Assembly (NCBI GenBank): GCA_036897625.1
Contig: JAYMTA010000013.1
Location: 59,137 to 123,136 of the forward strand
Length of the DNA stretch: 64,000 nt
Direction of reading: 5' to 3'
Source: Pelargonium cotyledonis
Taxonomy: Eukaryota; Streptophyta; Magnoliopsida; Geraniales; Geraniaceae
Positions 39,814 through 53,483 of the stretch are shown here, in pieces. A program made the translations under genes and the position numbers. Under the pieces are notes generated by a model. It did no database searches. It had not been told where the DNA came from and was given only the letters and a program-made list of their open reading frames with translations. How positions within the stretch are numbered: the first letter of the stretch is position 1; every line of letters begins with the position of its first letter.

Positions 39814-42055
39814 AAGTCATTTATACCTTGCCGGAAAATTAGGATTGTGATAGTACACGAGCGCTTTTTTCTGTTAGTAAGTCCAGTCTCTTTCAATTAT
39901 TGATTGAATTGAGACGTAAGAAATATATGAAGGAAACCTTGTAGACCGAGTAATATGCTTTTACATTTTTTAGTTAAACCTGGCGGAGGCCTTATCAGTC
40001 TTCTAGTCAATAGCTTTCTCTTATTAGCTGGACTCTTGTCTTGCTAGAAAACCGGAAACATATTACCTTAGATTTAGTTAGACTCCTTTATTACTATCTA
40101 GAATCAGAACCTTTAGAAACACGGGAACAAGTCTTACTTTAGAGCTACAGACCAGCTTTATTTTTATTAAAGAAGGATACCTCAAAAATTTTTAGAGGGA
40201 GATATTATATGCATTTCTTTTACCCTGGCTTTAATATAGTAGTTGTTTTGACTCAGTAAAAAAAATGTTAATATGAAAAAAATTCTTCTAGCTTGTGTAT
40301 CGTTTATTACTAATTATTTATATTGTTAAACGGAAGTCAAGTTTTTATTTTAACGCTTTATATTTAGATTACTCTGACCCCTCGTTTGTTTCTACTGAAC
40401 CCTATTTAATTTAATTTAAGGCAAGAAACTTTATGAAAGATTGACTCTAGTTGGCCCCTCCCTTACGGCCCCTAATGAAAAAAACGAGTAAGATAAGTCA
40501 TACATATAATTAGCGATAGATACACAAAGTTTAGGTAAGTAAAACTACTTAATTTATAGTCAGGTACATAAAAACTCAAAAGAGACATTAATTGCAAAAT
40601 AACGTCAAGGAATTTAGTTAAAAGGAAACCTTACTGGTTTAAATATACATAGCTTTAAAATAAATATAAGAATCTATGAAGAATCCTTACCATTATATAG
40701 TTCAAAGAAATCAGAATTTTTTTATTGGTCCTTTGATGAGCTTTGGCGCAGATCGGAGCAAAACTCTTATTTTTCTGTGGAAAGTAGACCGACTCTCCTC
40801 TAAACGGTACAAATCTTATAATAGCTTGGTTTTTTTATTCTATTTCTTTTGCAAGATCTCCAGATTTTCGTCCTTGTGTGTGAAAGAAAAGTCCAAAAAA
40901 AAGAGGGATAGGCTACCCTTATAAATTAACAACGGGCTTATAACTATTACTTTCATTTATAGTATAGTACTCTTGTCTAGTATTTCAGTAAAGTAATTCG
41001 CAATAATTAACAAGATCTTGGTTGGATTGGGGAATTAAAATTCCTGATAAGATTTTAAAGAAGGAAATATACCAAATTAGTTTATATTATGTATGACAAT
41101 TAAATCCTTATTGGAATAGATAACCCTTTCACAGGATTTGCCTAATAAAACTAGTTAGGTTAGGCACCTCGCCTAGGAAGTTCTCTGTTAAAGTGGCATA
41201 TACTCTTACCAACTACTTTCAGGTACTAGGGAGAAACCTAAACAAAGTCTAATGGAGAATTCTTTCAATTTGTTTAATACAAGAATTATTTAATGGAATT
41301 GGTTGCTTTTCTTACATTTTAGACTAAAGCAATTAGCTCTGGAGTAGCCAGCCTCTCAAAAAAACTTAAAAGGACAATTCCCCGTTTAGCCCTTACCTTA
41401 TAAAAGAATCTACCCAGACCTGACTGAAACTGAAAGAAGTCCTACACTTTAAATAATATTTCTATTCTGAATCCTATAAAGCATAAGAGTACATGAGCTA
41501 CCCATGGAAAAAAGATATCTAATAGAATTCTAAGTTGCTTACCTACTTGTTATTGATATTGGAGTATTACCTTTCCTTTAGAGGAGCCTATAGTCCCTTA
41601 TATCTATATTACTATCCAAGAACCTTAAAACTTTCCATATTCCTAGAAAAAAACCGATCTTAGACTTAGACCAAATAACTCTTCGCTAATAGTAGAAAAA
41701 AAACCCTTAATCCCGAAAATCTGTACTTAGATTGCAAGTTAACAGACCCAGGAAGTAAGATATTGTACATTTTTACCCGGAAACTTTTGAGACTTCATAC
41801 TCTTAAATCTTAAATAAAAAGACCCTTTTAGAGCTGTAGGAGCTTAAACAGTATTCTGGAACTATAAATATAGGGGGTCCTTGCCTAGACTACTTCTTAT
41901 CCTTCTCCTTCTATTAAAGATAGAGTATAAAGAGATATAATTAAAAGTTTTATAGTACTCTTTAGTATTTAAGTAGAGGTATTTGTTAAGGGACATTCCA
42001 CCAGCTTATACTATAAAGAGGATTGGAAGTAGGAGAGGCTTCTAGCAGACTTGCA

Positions 42056-42081
42056 GATAACTGCCTTTATAATTGTTGCCT
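42056..42081 (+). repeat. 26-bp exact repeat, copy 2
   Basis: Second copy of the 26-bp repeat, 6.8 kb downstream in the same orientation and about 100 bp upstream of element copy F. Confidence 0.75.
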
Positions 42082-42177
42082 TCTTGTGCAATGGTATTCT
42101 TGAGCCTAGTTTCCTTTTCCTAGAGACTTATAGAGTCTTTCTTTTAGAGCTTTATTAGATAGATTGTTATAATCTTT

Positions 42178-42280
42178 AAGTAAACTTCCTCTTGTATTAT
42201 TCTTTTATCCACAAGGAGGTTAGAGCCTTACAAGAATCCAAAATACATCCCGAATAAACAGCCTAAGTTTGCGAGGTTAA
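42178..42280 (+). repeat. Dispersed element, copy F
   Basis: Begins TTTAAGTAAACTTCCTC, which is also found at 33184-33202. It continues TTTTATCCACAAGGAGGTTAG, AGCCTTACAAGAATCC and a diverged right end with GCGAGGTTAAG. Its middle resembles copy A most closely. Confidence 0.48.
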
Positions 42281-42439
42281 GAATTATGGTACATTATAGA
42301 AGGAACACCTTAGACTATAAGACCAGAAAAGTATATTCAAAGGAATTTCTATTCAACAACAAAATATCCTAAAAAACCGAGAGAATCCCCTTGACTTAGG
42401 AAAACCCCGGATTGATAGCCTTACAACTGTAAATAACAA

Positions 42440-42493
42440 GGGCCCACTATTATAGATTTCTTTAGTTAGAATGCCTTAATACAGATACCTTGA
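42440..42493 (+). repeat. Diverged duplicate of 36396-36480
   Basis: Same order of ACTATTATA, AGATTTCTTT and TTAATACAGATACC as the stretch at 36396-36480, with intervening indels. Confidence 0.5.
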
Positions 42494-43001
42494 TAACAAA
42501 ACAAAACACTTTCAGGAAAGACTCGGGAAAAGAATACCATTTATTATAAACGAAAAGGCAAACTACTATCTCTTGAAAAAGGCCTTTAACATAACCCTTT
42601 TACTGACTCTATTGACAGACTTCTGCATTGAGAGTTAGAATCTCTTTCGTGCGCTATACAAATACCTGATACAACATACTTAGACTTTGAAGATCAAAAC
42701 AACTCAAACTTGACTGACTACAAATTAGGTCTGCTCTTTATAAAAAGATTCCTTTGATTGAAAGCCTATACCTTTAATTGTGAAACCCTTATACTTAATC
42801 CCCAAAACATAAATTAAAAAGCTTTAGCTCCGCTATGTTACCATCTGGAAAACTATAGTACTTTCAATTCGTAAAGCCCTTGAATACAAAAGCAAATGAC
42901 TCTCCTTACTTTATTAGAATTAGAGAGCCCGGGCCTTGTTCAGCTACGGACTAGTTTATAGAAAAGCTGTCCATTAGTAAGTGTAGTAAAATACTCTTTG
43001 T

Positions 43002-43115
43002 AAGGATAATTCCTCATGTTTTATGACTTTATCGTTAAAGAGGATAAAAAAACCTTAGTAGAATCCTGAAGACATCTATCTTACCGACTAACCAGGAATG
43101 GTTTGGAGGTTAAGG
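43002..43115 (+). repeat. Dispersed element, copy G (full length)
   Basis: AAGGATAATTCCTCATG, TTTATGACTTTATCG, TTAAAGAGGATA, CCTTAGTAGAATCC, GACATCTATCTTACCGAC, then GGAGGTTAAGGC. A local hairpin ACCA-GGAA-TGGT sits in the right half. It is close to the apparent consensus. Confidence 0.58.
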
Positions 43116-43480
43116 CACTATTAGTTGTATAAGGAATAATCAACCTCACACAACAGGAACAACCCAAAACAGACTAAAACTGAGAAATACCTAGAAAATT
43201 GCCAAGATTCTGTAGGCCCTAATTACTCCCCTCGTAGCTTCTTTCTTAATGTGCCTAAACCTTACAATTATACCTAAGCTTTTCTTATATAGGTGCTATT
43301 ACGCTTTTCTAAGTTAGAAAGATTAGTAGTAGGAGAGATACCCAAGAGACAGAGACTTACCTAACGAGAGAAGAGTTCTTTGTCTTATGATGCTAATGGA
43401 GCTGTACTTATATTATTAGGATATGTATATCTATAGTAGTAGAATAGAATAGTAATTGTATTAGATTTGCTTACAGTTTA

Positions 43481-43592
43481 AGATAAATTCCTCATGTGCT
43501 ATGGCTATTATCGGCAAGGAGGGTATAGCCTTAAAGAAATTAGAGTAAATCCTTCTTACCGAGAAACGCTAGGAGGTTTTGGCATTAGAGTA
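43481..43592 (+). repeat. Dispersed element, copy H (full length)
   Basis: AGATAAATTCCTCATGTGC, ATTATCGGCAAGGAGG, TATAGCCTTAAAGAAAT, CTTCTTACCGAGA, then AGGAGGTTTTGGC. A 60-codon frame (43494-43676) runs through it, but the frame is not conserved between copies, so I do not call it a gene. Confidence 0.52.
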
Positions 43593-43700
43593 TATGATAG
43601 GATAGACTTATTACACTATGACCCCCAAGAAAAGAACTGGGTTCTAAAAACAAGAATAACTTTAGTCCTACTTTAATTCCCTATAAATCTAATTATTCAG

Positions 43701-46700
43701 AACCTAGACTAAAAATGAAACTCTAATGAAAGGAATCCCCATACCACTATAAGAGCCTATGTTTAACCGGATTTAACAAGCGTACGTATGAAATCAGACT
43801 AAATATAAGTTTAGCTTTTCGCCTTAAATTTCAAATACGAAATCCTATGCGAGGCAAGGCTTGTACATAAACCCTTTTACAATTGCAAAGCTGCCAAAAA
43901 GCACAGGCACTTGGTTTATAACAATTCAGTAACTAATTTAACAAGAATTCTCGCTATACGCTTGAATAGATTGTGCTTTTTTTAGACTATAAAGGGAAAA
44001 CAGGTCTAATAATTATATTAAAACTAATAGAAAGACAATAGCACAGGCTCAAAAAAAGAAATTCTAGAGCAGAATCAGTTATCTAACTCTTCAAAGTAGG
44101 CTTATGAGGAAATTAGAAATCTTTGATTATTTAAGATCCAACTGCCTTAGGGATATTAAATTACAGGAGCCCTAGTTATACTTAAATATAGGAGTTTCTT
44201 AAAATTGATTATCAAAAAGTGGCTTAGTCCACATACTTGTTCCATTCCCAAATCGGGGCGGACTCATTAAGAGGAATTGGTAGGACTCTGAATTTGCAAT
44301 AAAATGTCCTCGACAAAGACAAAGAAAAACACTTTTTGTGAGACAATTTTGAAAGTCCTTTTCCCAGCAATCCTATATTATGGTAATTTGTAAGTCATCC
44401 TTAGCTATCTATCGGATTATTGGCAGTCCCAAAAACTCATTAAAAGCGTAGCATTAGTTATTTTATTAATATAAGCCCCGTTCCTTAAAGACAGAGACAT
44501 TATACTTCAGAGTGGAAAATCAAAGAGTATTTCTATTAAGGATTACGAGTAAAACTAAGAAGCAACGCTAGCAGAGCTCCAAAAAGAAAGAGTACAGATT
44601 ACTTTTAAGGGTAGATAAGGATAAGGGTTGAGTAGTCAATTTAAGACTTAACAATTTAAAAGCCTTCACAATAGGGTAGGTTGAACACACTAGAAATATC
44701 CTATGAATATGCCATCCAGCCTGTAACTTTTTATATACCTTAATTTTAATCTAGCACTCGCTCTTTGTAAATGTAGGGGATTGTCTGAGTTGAGAGCTGG
44801 TTTAGGTACCAAGTAATTTTTCTTTCTATGTTTTACCTAATCGATTTAGAAGAAAGTTTCTGTTAGTAAAAAAAGTTCCATTTTTGGTCAGTTTTAACGG
44901 GCAAGTAAGTGAGGAGAATTCACATAATACGTGTAACGAATCTGATAACTCCTTAAGAACGAGTCGTTTGCTAGCTTATGAAGAACATCGATATAAAATA
45001 GTAAGAATCTAAGGAAGGTACCTGCTATTGAAGAAGTAGGGGCTAATGGGGCTGGTATAAAGACCAAAATTCGACTCCACTAGGCAACATATGAAACTCA
45101 GAAATAAGTATCTCAACCCTTTTTTACTAACTTTCGAGCATCCTGCATCTGGATTGCACATCCCTTTTGGTGTCCAGGATTCCACATAAAGAAAACTAGC
45201 AATAGATATACGAGCACACTAAGAAGGAGGGACCAATAAGGATTTTTGTTATATCAAGTCTCATGGTTATTAGATTCCACAAAAAAATCGACTTGAACCT
45301 GTGACACTCCTATAAAGATTTCCTAGTTCTACCGCGGGTACTTTCTAAATATAAAAAGTGCCTTTCACCTAGTATAAGTAAAAGCGTGTACTTTGTCTGT
45401 ACAGTGAGATTCTAAATTCTTTCTATCTAAGCAATTTTAAATTACTCGTATATTATATAATCTAGTATTTCAAAGAAACTCTTTCTATAGCGAATCTAAG
45501 TACAGCATCAGAGTAATAACCTTAAATTATTTACTATATGGAGGCTTTCTTGTTTTATGAAATTTAGGATTATCTCCAGCTTTCTTAAATACAAAGGACA
45601 TAGATTTTGCTAAAGCTTACCAAATTTCTATATAGCTAGTTGAAGAGGTATACTCAAACTAGAGTAAAGGTATCTATAAGAAGGATTTACTTCTATTTAG
45701 AAGAGAAGGTCCTAAGCAACATTTAATAAAGTAGCTCTTATTTACAGGATGGAATCCCTATAGTCTAACTAATACAAGCAAACCGAAGCTAATAAGCGAA
45801 TTCTTAGAACTCCTTTTTGAAAGGGAAGATTTCCAACTAAGAAGCCCTTTTCTAACTGGAATTTGTACTACTCTTTTACCTATTTATTGTACTACGATTC
45901 CTGGTAAGTAAACCTCTAATTTGCTTATTATAGAACAAAATCGGCTTCCGTCTGTATCCGTAAGACTCCGTAGTAAAGCTCCAGGAACCCTCAGGGGCGT
46001 CCTCCTTAGACTAGTAAGAAAGAAGCTAACGGGAAACTCCTAAGGAAACTACTTAGCATATTACCCCCCTTTTAATTAAGCAAATTCCTAATACTTATAT
46101 TACTCATATTAAGCTGTTTCTATCTAACAGGACTCCCCTAGCCTTTCAAAATTTTAGAGGAATAAAAAGGTATACTTTTGTAGTAGTGCCCTGTAATAAT
46201 TAATAATCCAAGAAAACAGATATCTTTCAGAAGGGCTCGCTTAGAAAATAGTATACCTTATTATAAAAGTACTCTTTTAAAGTGTAATTTAGTACAGGTT
46301 TCCTTTGTTTGGTGTGAAAGAATAGGAATTTAGCCCTGTTTCATATACCTTTAACTGGATTCCGTTTTGCTTAATTTTAATTAAAGAAGTGGTTATGCTT
46401 AGCTATTTCCCTATGTATTATTGTGACCTTAGTTTGATTAGTTTTACATAATAATTTCTAAATATTTATACTAACTTGGATTTCATCCTAATCTGATTTA
46501 TAGGAGTTACCGTTTAAGGTTATTTTTAGTAGTAAGTAGAATTAGGGGCTACATAACGTATCTTTTTTCTGATTTGTATAATCTGGTAGAGAAGATAGAG
46601 GTTTTTATATTCTAAAAAAAGTGCACTACGCCAGGTTTACTTATGTTATTTATTCGTTTTACCCCCTTTCGTAGAGAGATTTACACAAGATTTGTTATTT

Positions 46701-49700
46701 ACATAATAAATTAAGATGAAAGGCTTGTACTTCTAATAGTGGTTTGGGTCAAAGAACTTTATTTGATATCGCCCTTGATTTTCGGGTTGCTGTGAAGTGC
46801 AATAAGGCTTATTTACTTGTTTCTGTTAGATAATTTTTAGTAGAACTTACTTTATACAGTAGTATATTTGTTAGGTTTTATTATTATTCTGGGAATAACA
46901 TACAATTATTAAGGTTGACTTAGTATTAGAAATAGAGGATTCAATTATTTCTAAAAGAACTAGTATATAACTAAAAAAAGTTTTGATGTATCATAAATAT
47001 ACCGGATATACCACAAAACGGGGTTCACTTGTTAAAAAAGGCACCTAAAAATTTTTTTAAGCAGCAAGAACTAAAGAAAGGTTCCAATATGAGATGAAGC
47101 TCAAAGCTCTCAAACACAAGAAAGAATTCTAGTTTTAAAGCAAAAGTCTATATCTTGTGGCCTAATAAATTAGAGGTATTCACCCACACTGAAACTGGGA
47201 TTGCTATAAAGTAATTTTAGTATACTGTAAAGCAATATCCCTTATCGGAGTATGCAGTTTCCGAATACTGAGTTCTTTTTTTTAGTTAGCTCCGTTTAAT
47301 TTAAAGGCAATTTTTGATAAAAACAATAAAAGACTTTTACTGGGTATTCGGGGCCTTTTCTATAGTATACAAGATACAATATGGATAAAATTTTAAGGTT
47401 TTTAAGACTTAATTTTGTAATAAAAAATGCTTGGAATTTTCCTTTTCTACTAGGATTTCCTACTTTTAAGGAAACCAAAAAGTGAATCTAATTAGATTTA
47501 TACTTGTTTAGATATGTGAACCCTACTACTTACGTCCTCTTAATTGAGTTTTAAAAATACCCCGACTCCTTGCTCTATCCATCATATTTCTAAAAAAAAT
47601 AACGAGTTATAACTAGGATTTTTCGATTAAGTAAAGAGCCTCATATCTTAATATTTGTAACATAACAGAATATAAAGACTGTGTCCAACAAACTCAGTAA
47701 CCTAAGCCACACTTTTGTCCCTAATATATCCAACCCTTACTAATAAGTTATAAATTATACCCCAGTTTTTCTCTTAATTAATTGGCAAGTTAGTATTAAA
47801 ATGATAGTCTAAAGAATTCCTTTTTTCAAGTTAGTTGTAATTAAAAAGCGGATCCGGGGCACAAGAGAGGAGTTCTCTTAGAGTTTGCTTGGCTTTTTTA
47901 GGAGGTATTCCCTCTCGAAAATCAAACTCAAAGAATTAGTACCTTAACTAAACCCTTTATAGAGAATCCCGACTCATAGCAGCTCTAAAGAAACAGGCTT
48001 TTAACCAAGGTTTATTATTCCCAAAAATACGGAACGAATTCAAACTGAAGTAAACTTATTTATTGCGGGCTTTTGTTACTCTATATAATACTCAAGAGTT
48101 TCAAAGGAATATATTGTACTTACCCTGTGGGCTTATAGGAAACCCATCAGTAAAACTAACAAAATGTAGGGTTGCATTGGTGTTATTTCGGGTTTTAGGG
48201 CACGAAAAAAGATTCTGCCAGGTATTCTAACCAGGACTTTCCATGGTATCCCCGAATCTAGAGGAATACTCAGCATTTGTCAGTTATGAGTTACACCTAT
48301 ACCAGTTTCACTTAGCTAGGAACTGTTATCATCATTTAAGCCTGACAATACCCTTTATATTATATATGCATACCCAAGTTTTTCTTGATATTAGCTTTGG
48401 TTGGAAACAGATTGCATTAGATGGACGAGCCTGAATAAAGAGTTTTTTCACTATGAAGATACCTAATTAAGTCTGTATAACTCCTCACAATTTTATGGCA
48501 GCCCCTGGAATGCTTAATTGTTTAAACTTTTATTACTAAACTAAAGTAGTATTACTAATAAAAGGACACGGAACTCATAGTAAACTAGACACGCTTTGCG
48601 TAGGAAAGAGCTCCTCGTTAATACTACCCAGCTGCTAATTTTATTTATAATTGATCCTCCGTATAGGCTTGTACTCTTTCTGTCTGTAAAAGTTTATAGA
48701 AACAACTCAGATACTTTCTTGCTTTAAGAGCTCTCACAGGCTTAGCACTTCATTGAAAACTTTTTACCTTATATATAATGTATTTTTTACTGAAAATAGA
48801 TACTAAGACTCTCATCTACAAACATATATTAACTAACAACCAATCCCTTTCACTTAACTTTTGAGTTTTAGCTTGAGCAACTTTCCGGGCTTATAAATAT
48901 AAGATACGAGTTTATAAAATTCTTTTTATAAGCTAGCAAAAAAGAAATCTTGAACATTAATACTGGGTATAGCTATAACATTTTTGAATTATACTTATTA
49001 AAAAGGTTACTCTGCTTATATATATACTATACGCCGGTTTACAGTTTTAGTTCTTACTTTTACAAAACTTAAGGTTTACCTTAAATGACTAGTAAAAAGT
49101 CTCTACACTATTAAGTAAGGTAGCCGTGATATAGTTTTTTTTAATCAAGACAAGTACTTTTTGCCCTTTGTAGGGAGTTATTACAAAAAAATTAACTCCT
49201 AGACTTTTCTTTTCCTTTATCTGGATCAAGAATTCAAGAGAATAGTGTAATATTAAGGTTTATTCGTTTTATATGGTGTATTCTGAACTTAGGCGTATAC
49301 ACAGAATAAAGTATACTTATTAATTTAATTAATGAATTTTGAAACTGCAGGATTTTTGCCAATAATTTATTGCTTTAACCTCAAATTTGTCTGGAATTTG
49401 TTACATTTTATAGGGTTCCTCGGGAGCCCTTGGGTTTACCAATTAGAAAGTTAGTTAAAAAGAAAAAGGGGGTCTCTTTTTAGTGATTTCAGTCTCGATT
49501 ACCTAATTTTGCCTTCTTATTAAATATTTTTAGAGACACACTTAATTACATAAAAATGATAAGGAATATACTACCTGGCTTAAAAGAGAAACGCGTGTTA
49601 ATAAGAGGATCCTTTACAGATTTAATTGTTAACTACCCCTGAAGCAATAACCAAATTCATTACATAAATGAAAAGTATGGAGCATTTTATTACCCGTCAT

Positions 49701-52700
49701 CTTAAATACTTATATCCAGTATGAAACTGTCAATTTTAAGCAATGTATATCCACATAAGAAATAAAAAGAAATAAAAGAACTCCGCTTTTTAAATTAATT
49801 AAACTGGAAACTTTCCAAAAGAAACCTTCTGATTCATTACACAGCTTCCTAACATGCACGGAATACCTTTTTTACAGATACTAAAATTTAGTTGGCCGAA
49901 TAGTATTCCTATACGCAAGCTTTAATATTATGTCTTACTATAAGCCCTTTGTATTCATAAGCTAAAAGTACTAGTTTAAATATAGGATTTATTTCACTAA
50001 GAGAGGGGTTTAAAAGAACTTATAAATAAAAAATTTTAACAATATCTATATCTGGTACTGAATATGTTAAGATCAAACAACCAACGATTCTAAGAATATA
50101 ACTAATAATGAGACAGGGTGCTTTGAAAAGGAAAGTTACTTGTAACTCGGTCAACTTTTAAGTATTATAAGGAGATTTATTAAACAAAAAGATACTTGGG
50201 ATATAGCAATGAATACTACTTTATATTTGATAAAAGATTACTAAACGAGCTCCTACAAGAGGACTTCCTTAACTTAGTATAAGCAACACAAAGTATACTT
50301 TTAATTTACTCTATAACTATTTAAGGCATCCTAAACTCTAATAAACACAAAATTTCCTTAAAATGTAAGCCTCCGTGCTATTATACCATTATTGAGGAGT
50401 CCAGAGACAACCCCGTACTGCTGATGAATTTTTTTATATTTTAATATTTTTGATGAGTAACGAAAATGAAATCCTATAATATATCAAGTAATAACCGAGT
50501 TTCTTTGACAAATCTTAAGTGGTAAGATCATCTGTATTCGCAATTCTATTGAATCAAAGAGGTCAAAATCCTCCAAAGGAGGAGATCCATCAGAACCCTT
50601 TAGCAGTTTACTCGCTTTAGGGCATTCTTAGTTGGGCAAGTACTCCTTGACATTTTCACGCAGAAGAAGGATAAAAAAGTTTAATAGATATGGGGCTTTA
50701 GCAGATATACCAAATAAAAGCAGGAAATCGATAGAAAAAGTAAGCAATTAATTGTGATCCGGACTAGTAACTAATGCAGGATGTTATGAAGCGTCCCACG
50801 GGTTCGTTCTTCTATTTATTAGAAAATTCAAGTATAGGTACTAAGTATATATGATTAGGAAATGCTGTCAACTAAAGAGTTTTTGCTATGTATAGTTTGA
50901 CTTTTAGATAGATAACTAAAATTCCTTTTATGTGTCCCTATAAAAGAAAGATCTAGGTTCTAAAAACTCTCTCTTAGTTCGAGTTAGGGGCAAAAAACTA
51001 CGAGTAGGTCGATGTATTATTTATCAGTAACACCTCAAAATGAATCCCGAAAAGGAAAGCTTAGTCTTCACAAATCTACAAACCCCGGCTCAAACGGACT
51101 CCGTACAAAAACTTTTAATTTACGGGACCAAAGAAAAAAAGGGCACTGAGTTTATGCCTGAGATGCTCTAGAGGAAATGTTTAAGTGTGAAAGAGAATAT
51201 TTCACGGCTTCTAATAACAAAAAATACAGCAATATTAGCTCCTTTTGTAAAGGAAGACTACCCTCCTTAAAATGCCTAACTTCTTTTCGAAGTATCTTTT
51301 ATAAATTGTAGTTCCTGCATATTGTATGGCTGGTGCCTTAAAAAGTGTTATCCGGAAAGCTTACCCATCTAAAAACCACCTTTATTGGACTCCTTTTGTT
51401 TGCTGCTACGCGATGCTATAAGCAGTTACCATAAGCCAGTTTATTAACAAACTATCCCAAAATCTAACGTTTTTGATCTCATTCAGAAGGAAATTATAAG
51501 TGCAAGTTCCCTCAGTTCACTACAATTAGAATTCTCTTAATTTTCAGGAGTAAAAAGTCTAAATTAAGACTAAAATTAAGGGTCCCTCGATAAGTTGGTA
51601 CAGAAAACAAAACTGTACCCGTCGGGATATAGGGTTTATACAATGGGATAACTCAAAAAAGTTTTTAAATCTTGTAGATTCGGTCCTTTTACAGAAATTG
51701 GAGAGTGCGTTTTCTCGCGTCCCATTCCATATCTTGAATATTTCTTATAAAAGAGGTAAAACCTAAGTATCCAATTTAAAACCCTTTTGTAGTAAAGTTT
51801 TTTTCGTACTTTGAGTTTATACTAGGGCACTCTAACCCCAGTCCGAGGATAGAGACTTAGGTAATAACCGCATTTACAGAAGAAATATGTTTGACTTCTT
51901 CCGCACTACAACTATGGAAATTCTAATATGATGGAATTCAAGCCACCAAGGAAAGCTTGAAAGTTCTTTGCGTTAACCAACTTAGTATATCTAACTCTTA
52001 TGTAAATACTATGCTTCATTGAGGGTAAAGTAAATAGAAGGAGTTCCTTTAACATGCAGCGGCAAACATATTAGATACTGATACTTTTAGGATATACGAG
52101 AGCTATGCTTGGATCACAGCCAAGATTTAGAAATATAAGGTAAGCTTCCTTCCTTCCTCTTATAACCACTAACAAGAAAGGGGGCTATTAATATGAATTG
52201 CAGTATACAAGTACCACAGTGAAGTTGCAGTAGAATAAAAGAGGGTCTAAGTGTAAAACTTTAAAAAGTAAGATGTATGCCTATAAATTATAATAGAATT
52301 TTGTTTGAAAATGAATTCCTTACAAAGAAATAAAGTATAGACAAAAACTGGTTAGCTATAATCCATTAGAAAAATACTAACTGAGAATTGTTATGTCTAG
52401 GAGATCTTATTCTAGTATTTACAGCTTATCCCTTTACGAAAAAAGTTTTGTCAACTTTCGTACCAAAGAGGCGCACTGGATACCGCCGCTTAGAAAATCC
52501 TTATTTTAGTTGCTACTAGAGCGCTTTCTCACTACAGGATTCTAGAGAATACACCTCTTTTTAGATGCTTACCCTACCTTAGACTTAGAGTATTTTGTAA
52601 ATAGATTGACCTTGCTTGCCCTTTGTTCCTTGTGACTTACTTCGTTAACCATATTATCAGTATTGTTTCTCAAATGAGCAAAACTTTACACCATTTACTC

Positions 52701-53483
52701 AAACTAAACCAAAGGTTGCTCTATTGGATACTAGGTAAAAGACTCACTTCAGGAAAAGGTTCTTTATCTTAGGGAATTCCTAATGTACTATATAAGAGAG
52801 GAGTCACATTTTCAGCAAATAACTAAACACGTTATGAAAGTGTTGGCTAGAAGAAGGTCTCTATTTCCCGAAAGATAACTAAAGGATCTTTACTCTGTTG
52901 GAAACCTATCCGACTTAAGCTCATTTGAGAATTTCCTTGTTATCAATACGCTATACTTCAGATTTAAGAAATTTAAGAAAACTCTCTTGAGTTATAAGAG
53001 ACCGCCTTTCTATTTGTCGAATTGACTTACCGAACTCCCACTACATAGAAAGAATAACCCACGTACAAATTTTATTCTACAAAGCAAGGAATGAATGCTG
53101 GACTAAAACTCCAATTCTGGGAGGGATCTCTTCCGTTATTTAGCAAGAGTCGTGAATCAATTCTTAGCATAACTTACAGGTTTACCACCAGCCCCCTATT
53201 TGTGTGCGTTACAAGGTTTAATCTTTGGTATTTCTTTGGTATTTAAGAAGATCTCATCGGGACCCTTTTCAATGGATCAGGTATAGAAAGGTTTTTCCAC
53301 ATAGTTTAGTTAAAAAGCTAACTTAGTAATATACTGAGATAATTAGAGAATTAGGGTTTTAAGACCAGCCAACGAAAGAAGGAGTGAGATCCACCTCGAG
53401 TTTTGGATTCTACTAATAACTGTGTGACTGGAGACCCATAGCTATTTCTGAGTTTGTAAGGCTGTTGTCTTCCTATATCTTTT
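43701..53483. other. Non-coding AT-rich region
   Basis: Nearly 10 kb without a supported gene. Frames of 60-63 codons (47296-47478, 48243-48434) carry no motif. A T-loop-like stretch at 45285-45355 (- strand: GGTTCAAGTC, loop ATCTTTA) has AGGAA opposite TAGGA where an anticodon stem should pair, so I do not call a tRNA. Confidence 0.55.

Larger units (their letters stand above)
31400..43700. repeat. Zone of old dispersed repeats
   Basis: Over about 12 kb the sequence re-uses the same phrases in diverged form, unlike the flanks. Examples are GAGCTAGACTT-type strings (34769, 35573, 36931, 38220, 38323), ACCGGAAAACTGG-type strings (37853, 38113, 40047), CAGTTAACAGACC-type strings (33491 and 41738), and the eight-copy element described separately. 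Copies are all on the + strand and irregularly spaced (roughly 0.45-5 kb), so this is not a simple tandem array. I infer ancient duplication followed by decay. Small frames inside it, such as 33170-33364 and 43494-43676, contain the element rather than recognisable genes. Confidence 0.55.

Noticed and set aside
45285-45355. tRNA-like segment on the - strand with loop ATCTTTA
   Set aside because: Both the T-stem and the anticodon stem are mostly mismatched (G-G and A-A); only the loop strings resemble a tRNA.
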